Assembly: GCA_002085465.1 (NCBI GenBank)
Contig: NBML01000048.1
Location: 1-11,113 of the forward strand
Reading direction: 5' to 3'
Source: Desulfobacteraceae bacterium 4572_89
Lineage (GTDB): Bacteria; Desulfobacterota; Desulfobacteria; Desulfobacterales; Desulfobacteraceae
DNA length: 11,113 nucleotides
Under the pieces are notes generated by a model that worked only from the letters and a program-made list of their open reading frames with translations, was not told where the DNA came from and ran no database searches. Position numbers and translations under genes: made by a program. Within the stretch, counting starts at the first letter, position 1. Each line of letters begins with the position of its first letter. Of this stretch, positions 7,463-11,113 are shown piece by piece.

Positions 7463-8449
7463 TCAAACAGTCTCATATAGGTGACAGGCAGCCAAATGTT
7501 TGGCGCCGAAGCGCCTCATTTTCGGTTCTTGTCGCTCACAAATATCCATTCGATCAGGGCAACGGGTATGGAACCTGCAACCTCCCGGCGGATTGATGGG
7601 GCTTGGCACATCTCCTTCCAGGATGATCCTGTTTCTCTTGCGCAGGGGATCGGGCACCGGGATGGCAGATAAAAGGGTTCGGGTATAAGGGTGTTTTGGA
7701 TTCTTATAAAGGGACTCATAATCGGCCTCTTCAATGATTTTGCCAAGATACATCACCAAAATACGGTCACAGATATACTCCACCACGGCCAGGTCATGGG
7801 AAATAATGATCAACGAAAGGTTAAAATCGTTTTTTAATTTTACCAGCAGATTGATAATCTGGGCCTGGATGGAGACATCCAGAGCAGAAACCGGTTCATC
7901 GCCTATGATCAGGGAAGGATCCAGGGCAAGGGCCCTGGCAATTCCGATACGCTGGCGCTGGCCCCCGGAAAATTCATGGGGGTACCGATGGGTCAGATCG
8001 GGTGAAAGCCCGACGGTTTTCATTAAAAAATCCAGGCGTTCCTTTCTTTTTGACCCTGTATAGCGGTTGTGGATATCCATAGGGTCCGACAGGATCTGAC
8101 CAATGGTCATCCTGGGATTCAATGAAGAATAGGGATCCTGGAAAATCAGCTGCATTTCCCCCCTCAGGGAACGAAGCCTGCCCGGGCTCATGGCACCTAA
8201 ATCCTTGCCTTTCCAGAACACCTTTCCCTGGGTGGGCGGGGTCAGGTGCATGGCTGCCATTCCGGCGGTGGTTTTGCCACACCCGGATTCACCCACAATC
8301 CCCAATGTCTCGCCGGGCATGAGTTCAAAACTGATACCGTCAACGGCATGAACATGTCCAACGGTTCTGGAAAGCAGGCCCTTTTTAATGGGAAAATGAA
8401 CTTTCAAATTGTCAATCTTAAGCAATGGTTTCAATGGTGATTGTTCCAT
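7463..8449 (-). CDS. dppF: Peptide ABC transporter ATPase, DppF/OppF type
   Basis: A 328-residue cytoplasmic ATPase powering import. Motifs in order: Walker A GESGCGKT (53-60), Q-loop Q104 (LIFQDPYSSLNP), signature SGGQR (161-165), Walker B LIIGDEP with D184 and E185, D-loop SALD, and H-loop H218 (ISHD). The C-terminal oligopeptide-transporter domain has HPYTRTLL and cysteines 291, 297, 304 and 322 in a C-x5-C-x6-C-x17-C pattern, reported in this family to bind a [4Fe-4S] cluster. The SALD-VSIQAQ region and the dppF-like N-terminal extension (HFPIKKGLLSRTVG) favour DppF over DppD. The ATG is 3 bases after the dppD stop, with AGGA inside the dppD end, so translation is probably coupled. It pairs with DppD as a heterodimer. 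Confidence 0.94.
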   Translation of the reverse strand: MEQSPLKPLLKIDNLKVHFPIKKGLLSRTVGHVHAVDGISFELMPGETLGIVGESGCGKTTAGMAAMHLTPPTQGKVFWKGKDLGAMSPGRLRSLRGEMQLIFQDPYSSLNPRMTIGQILSDPMDIHNRYTGSKRKERLDFLMKTVGLSPDLTHRYPHEFSGGQRQRIGIARALALDPSLIIGDEPVSALDVSIQAQIINLLVKLKNDFNLSLIIISHDLAVVEYICDRILVMYLGKIIEEADYESLYKNPKHPYTRTLLSAIPVPDPLRKRNRIILEGDVPSPINPPGGCRFHTRCPDRMDICERQEPKMRRFGAKHLAACHLYETV

Positions 8450-8452
8450 AGG

Positions 8453-9460
8453 TTATGTCCTGTGAAGCCAGCATCTGACCCGGTGGTTTTCGCCGGATTT
8501 CGTCAACTGGGGTTCTTCTCGTTCACAAATATCCATTTTATCCGGGCATCGGTTGCTGAACTTGCATCCGCGGGGAAGATTGTAGAGGCTGGGAATCATG
8601 CCTTTTATTTCGGTTAACGTCCCTGCATTGCCTTCGGTTCTCCTTCCAAGAACGGGAATAGAGTTGAGCAGTCCCACGGTATAGGGATGAAGGGTGTGTT
8701 TGAACAATTCAATGGTGGGGGCTTGTTCCACCACCTGGCCGGCATACATGATCACCACCCGATCTGCCATTTCTGCAATGACGCCAAGATCATGGGTAAT
8801 CAGCTGGATGGCCGTTGAAAAATCCTGCTTGAGCTTGAGCATGAGATCAAGAATCTGGGCTTGAACCGTCACATCCAGTGCCGTTGTGGGTTCATCGGCG
8901 ATGAGAATCTCAGGATCACAGCACATTGCCATTGCAATCATTGCCCGCTGGCGCATTCCACCAGACAGCTGGTGGGGATATTCATGAACCCGTTTGTCCG
9001 GGGAAGGAATCTGTACCCTGTCCAGCATTTCAATCGTTGCCTCCAGGGCCTGCTTTTTTCCAAACCCCTTGTGAAGCCTGAACATTTCCGAAATCTGATT
9101 TCCAATGGTGAAAACAGGATTCAGAGAGGTCATGGGCTCCTGGAAAATCATGGCAATGCCGGATCCCCTGATTTTACGGATTTCGTTGGGTGGCAGGGTT
9201 AACAAATTTCTATTGTGGAAAAGGATTTCACCTCCCACAATTTTACCGGGAGGTTCTGGCACCAGTTGCATGACAGACTGGGCGGTAACGCTTTTTCCGC
9301 AGCCTGATTCCCCCACAATGCCCAGAATTTCGCCGGGAAAAAGGTCAAAGGAGACACCGTCAACGGCTTTTGCCACGCCCTCACGGGAAAAGAAATGGGT
9401 TTTCAAATTCCGGATTGAAAGGATGCTTTCAATTGATGTTTCGCCCAATGATTCCCCCAT
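8453..9460 (-). CDS. dppD: Peptide ABC transporter ATPase, DppD/OppD type
   Basis: A 335-residue ATPase, first gene of the operon. Walker A GESGCGKS (50-57), Q107 ([12 protein letters not shown]), signature SGGMR (166-170), Walker B ILIADEP (D189, E190), ALDVTVQAQ and H223 (THDL) are complete. The C-terminal domain has [12 protein letters not shown] and cysteines 299, 305, 312 and 330 in the same cluster-binding pattern as its partner. SGGMRQR and the TTALD D-loop favour DppD. The ATG at 9460 is the first start in frame after an upstream TGA, but it has no convincing ribosome-binding site; a TTG at codon 5 has GGGGGA only 4 bases upstream, so the exact start is uncertain. Placing the ATPases before the binding protein differs from the classical dppABCDF order. 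Confidence 0.93.
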   Translation of the reverse strand: MGESLGETSIESILSIRNLKTHFFSREGVAKAVDGVSFDLFPGEILGIVGESGCGKSVTAQSVMQLVPEPPGKIVGGEILFHNRNLLTLPPNEIRKIRGSGIAMIFQEPMTSLNPVFTIGNQISEMFRLHKGFGKKQALEATIEMLDRVQIPSPDKRVHEYPHQLSGGMRQRAMIAMAMCCDPEILIADEPTTALDVTVQAQILDLMLKLKQDFSTAIQLITHDLGVIAEMADRVVIMYAGQVVEQAPTIELFKHTLHPYTVGLLNSIPVLGRRTEGNAGTLTEIKGMIPSLYNLPRGCKFSNRCPDKMDICEREEPQLTKSGENHRVRCWLHRT

Positions 9461-9548
9461 AATTATGGTATGTCAAAATTCAATTCCTGATAGCCTTGTT
9501 CATGTTGATTTTCAAATTCCCCTTAAATGCTGACACCAGGAAAACTTC

Positions 9549-9577
9549 TTAGTATCCAGGTAGCATACAACGGTCAA
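9549..9577 (-). promoter_or_regulatory. Candidate operon promoter upstream of dppD
   Basis: On the minus strand TTGACC (9577-9572, one mismatch to -35) is followed by either GATACT after 15 bases or TACTAA after 17 bases. It would start transcription about 80 bases before dppD and lies downstream of the repeat array at 9645-9725. The -10 match is weak, so this is the best candidate rather than a firm call. The 279-base gap and same-strand regulator suggest that the operon has its own promoter. Confidence 0.3.
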
Positions 9578-9644
9578 ACGGATCAATCAAAAAATAAATA
9601 ATAGTTTTAAAAAATATTAAACCGTTTACAAAATAAAAACGGGA

Positions 9645-9725
9645 ATTCATATACTATTAAATTAACGTGCTATCGCGCGAGCTGTTAGCTAACGGCTAAA
9701 TGCAAATTCCTATACTATCAAGTTA
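9645..9725. repeat. Operator-like array: two 20-base direct repeats around two palindromes
   Basis: The copies at 9645-9664 and 9706-9725 match at 17 of 20 positions (shared core TATACTAT) and are 61 bases apart. Between them are the 8-bp palindrome TCGCGCGA (9673-9680) and the 18-base inverted repeat at 9680-9697, centred on GTTAGCTAAC with one mismatch. No coding frame explains this. Its place between the regulator stop and the operon suggests transcription-factor binding sites, plausibly for the regulator at 9740-10774. The repeats are seen directly; the function is inferred. Confidence 0.6.
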
Positions 9726-9739
9726 TAAAATTTGCGGTT

Positions 9740-10774
9740 CTAATACAATTTCAACCCCTGATATTCCATGAGTTCGGCCAATGCCCGGTCAAACTGCCCG
9801 CCAAGATCATGGGCGTCAAACAAAGAACGGATATAGGCATGAAATCCTTCCGGGGTATTGATACTGTCCGTTTCGTCCACGGCATTCCGGCATTTTTCCA
9901 CTTCATTGAAAAACAGGTCTGTGATTTCCGGGGCATTGGAGAGAAAGCCCTCCATGTTGTGCTGCTCCCAATTATCACTATAGGAATGTTTTCTATGGGA
10001 GGTGAAACTAACCTTGGGATTTTTCCCATGGGCATCCTGGACGATAAACTCGAAACGGGCACACCTTTTTACCACCAGGTGAAGTTGCTGCTCTGGAAAC
10101 TTCAAAAAAGCCGACACTGCATTGGCGAAATAGCGGGTAAAAAAATCCCGTTTGACAGAAGAGGCATCCAGGGCATTGGGCCCGATGTTTTTTTCCCGAC
10201 TTTCCTCAAGACAGTCCTTGCACATATAGGTCTCATATCGAAACCCTTTTGTACAATTTTCCATAAAAAGCGCTTTTCGTTCCATTACGATATCATGGGT
10301 CAATGTCATGAAAAATCTGGCGGCCTCATCATCAAGTTCTTCGGGAAATTCCTTCATCATGTACAACCCCATGGGCAAAAAGATACCGCTGGGCCGGTTT
10401 TTGACCATGATTTTGGTTCCCCCGACAGCTTCAAGGGCAGCCATGGCCATTTCAAAATAAATATAATCCAATTGGGGGATAATTCTGCCTTCAAATTTTC
10501 TTTTCCGGTTATTTTTTAAAATTTCCGGAATATCATGGGAATTCAGGGGCATATAATCATACTCGGCAAGGATATGATTGATCTGGCTTATCCTGTAGTT
10601 AAGCGCCAGAAGGACAGAGGCAATTTTGTCCTTGCCCGGGTGGTTGATCTTGTTTTTTAAAAGTTTGATCAAATAGGTATTGGATATACCCGAAATCTGA
10701 CTGATCCGGTTGATATTAAGATCGCTTTTTTCAATAACCGGCATGGCCGGAGCATGGTATTTGCTCCTGTCCAC
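9740..10774 (-). CDS. Helix-turn-helix regulator with unrecognised C-terminal domain
   Basis: A 344-residue protein from a GTG at 10774. Residues about 19-62 form a Cro/C1-type helix-turn-helix: INRISQISGIS, then NTYLIKLLKNKINHPGKDKI, then VLLALNYRI. The remaining 270 residues are unfamiliar: mixed helix/strand, a CKDC pair at 185-188, other cysteines at 174, 238 and 295, and no transmembrane segment or signal peptide, so it should be cytoplasmic. This part may sense a ligand. The gene lies upstream of and codirectional with the peptide operon, 279 bases away, and probably controls it (inference). The start is uncertain: the GTG has AGGAG 14 bases upstream (too far), the in-frame ATG at 10744 has none, and the best-spaced AGGAG serves an out-of-frame ATG at 10755. 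Confidence 0.7.
   Translation of the reverse strand: MDRSKYHAPAMPVIEKSDLNINRISQISGISNTYLIKLLKNKINHPGKDKIASVLLALNYRISQINHILAEYDYMPLNSHDIPEILKNNRKRKFEGRIIPQLDYIYFEMAMAALEAVGGTKIMVKNRPSGIFLPMGLYMMKEFPEELDDEAARFFMTLTHDIVMERKALFMENCTKGFRYETYMCKDCLEESREKNIGPNALDASSVKRDFFTRYFANAVSAFLKFPEQQLHLVVKRCARFEFIVQDAHGKNPKVSFTSHRKHSYSDNWEQHNMEGFLSNAPEITDLFFNEVEKCRNAVDETDSINTPEGFHAYIRSLFDAHDLGGQFDRALAELMEYQGLKLY
10749..10767 (-). promoter_or_regulatory. Small hairpin over a ribosome-binding site and ATG near the regulator start
   Basis: GGAGCA and TGCTCC (6 bp) flank a 7-base loop. In the minus-strand mRNA the left arm contains the AGGAG of a well-spaced Shine-Dalgarno (8 bases) and the right arm takes in part of the ATG at 10755. 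That ATG opens a 28-codon frame that is out of phase with the regulator by one base. Folding would hide both signals. Confidence 0.4.
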
Positions 10775-10798
10775 AACAAAAAATGAAACTCCTATAAT
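10770..10798 (+). promoter_or_regulatory. Possible plus-strand promoter divergent from the regulator
   Basis: A perfect TATAAT at 10793-10798 has TCCACA (4 of 6 to TTGACA) 17 bases upstream, at 10770-10775. It points away from the regulator, toward the right edge. The left arm of the inverted repeat at 10783-10823 lies in its spacer, so a protein bound there would block it. No convincing gene follows inside the window. Confidence 0.25.
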
Positions 10799-10823
10799 TA
10801 CAGCATCTTGGTGAGAGTTTCAT
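10783..10823. promoter_or_regulatory. 9-bp inverted repeat upstream of the regulator
   Basis: ATGAAACTC (10783-10791) and its exact complement GAGTTTCAT (10815-10823) are 23 bases apart, about 10 to 50 bases before the regulator start. The centre-to-centre distance is 32 bases, about three helical turns, which suits a dimer or tetramer binding site or an mRNA stem. Autoregulation by the adjacent helix-turn-helix protein is a reasonable inference. Confidence 0.45.
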
Positions 10824-10827
10824 ATAA

Positions 10828-10941
10828 ATGCGGGTGAGGGTATCTGGAAAATTGCGCATGGTATCAAAGGGTCCTTTATATCTTGTTCGGGTTCAATCTG
10901 AATTGAAGAAAATCACACCGTGGTTTATACATTTAATATAA
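10828..10941 (+). CDS. Possible 37-residue basic peptide ORF
   Basis: ATG at 10828 opens a frame ending in TAA at 10939-10941. The peptide (beginning MRVRVSGKLRMVSKG and ending ITPWFIHLI) is basic, with a hydrophobic tail. A GAGAG lies 10 bases before the ATG, and a TATAAT box lies 30 bases upstream. Nothing links it to a known family, and a 38-codon frame can occur by chance. It is listed because of its position opposite the regulator and behind a promoter-like box. Confidence 0.15.
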   Translation: MRVRVSGKLRMVSKGPLYLVRVQSELKKITPWFIHLI

Positions 10942-11113
10942 TGGAGTTTAATAAAAGTTTAACCGAAAGACAAGAAGATTAGAAAAATCTTCTCTGCCTT
11001 TTATGCAGCAATTTATCATTTTCTTTGATTTCGCTATGGTTCAGTCAATAACCCATAATTTTGATGTCTATCAGCCGCGCAATCCTAAAGCAAGCGCATA
11101 TTACAAGTGCGTT
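10942..11113. other. Right-end intergenic sequence without a supported gene
   Basis: No gene is supported here. The stretch has a weak 8-bp hairpin (10973-10993, AGAAGATT with AATCTTCT) followed by a short T-rich run, which is a poor terminator candidate for plus-strand transcripts. Together with 10775-10827 this makes up the upstream region of the regulator, so its promoter may lie here, but no strong minus-strand -35/-10 pair was found. Confidence 0.4.

Noticed and set aside
9480..9503. Seven-residue leader-like frame (MNKAIRN) before dppD
   Set aside because: Its only purine-rich upstream site is 15 bases away, and it has no run of regulatory codons or visible attenuator stems.
9809..10519. 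236-codon open frame on the plus strand
   Set aside because: It is the antisense of the regulator gene, whose minus-strand frame is longer and has a recognisable DNA-binding domain.
1..11113. CRISPR arrays, tRNA or rRNA genes, transposases and phage genes
   Set aside because: No regularly spaced repeats, cloverleaf or rRNA segments, or transposase/integrase protein motifs were seen on either strand.

Overview
The window reads as chromosomal DNA of an anaerobic, Gram-negative, Proteobacteria/Desulfobacterota-like bacterium. The basis is the general style of the proteins, an electron-transfer-flavoprotein remnant and moderate GC content; no rRNA or marker gene fixes the lineage, so this is an inference. 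Almost all coding sequence is on the minus strand.

Left part (1 to about 1600). A secreted, cysteine-rich protein gene on the minus strand runs off the left edge. An AT-rich intergenic stretch of about 520 bases follows and holds a near-perfect 50-bp palindrome and a plausible plus-strand promoter. Next comes the C-terminal quarter of an electron transfer flavoprotein alpha subunit (etfA) on the plus strand, with no N-terminal part in the window. This looks like a rearrangement or insertion breakpoint.

Central part (9460 down to 1603, minus strand). Seven tightly spaced genes form a likely operon. In transcription order they are two peptide-ABC ATPases (DppD- and DppF-type), a periplasmic substrate-binding protein (family 5), two permeases (DppB- and DppC-type), an M20 zinc peptidase and an isoaspartyl dipeptidase (IadA). 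Gaps are 3 to about 55 bases. Both ATPases have the complete nucleotide-binding motifs and a C-terminal cysteine motif known to hold an iron-sulfur cluster in this family. Both hydrolases keep their metal-binding residues. The simplest reading is an uptake-and-cleavage pathway: peptides are imported and then cut in the cytoplasm, with IadA allowing use of beta-aspartyl (isoaspartyl) peptides that ordinary peptidases cannot cleave. A stem-loop lies between the binding-protein gene and the first permease gene.

Right part (9461 to the end). A 279-base gap upstream of the operon carries paired 20-base direct repeats around two palindromes, which look like an operator array. Upstream of it, on the same strand, is a regulator with an N-terminal helix-turn-helix and a large C-terminal region I do not recognise. 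Its start is ambiguous: the best ribosome-binding site leads to an out-of-frame ATG inside a small hairpin. A 9-bp inverted repeat lies just upstream. The last 300 or so bases hold no convincing gene, only one possible 37-codon ORF.
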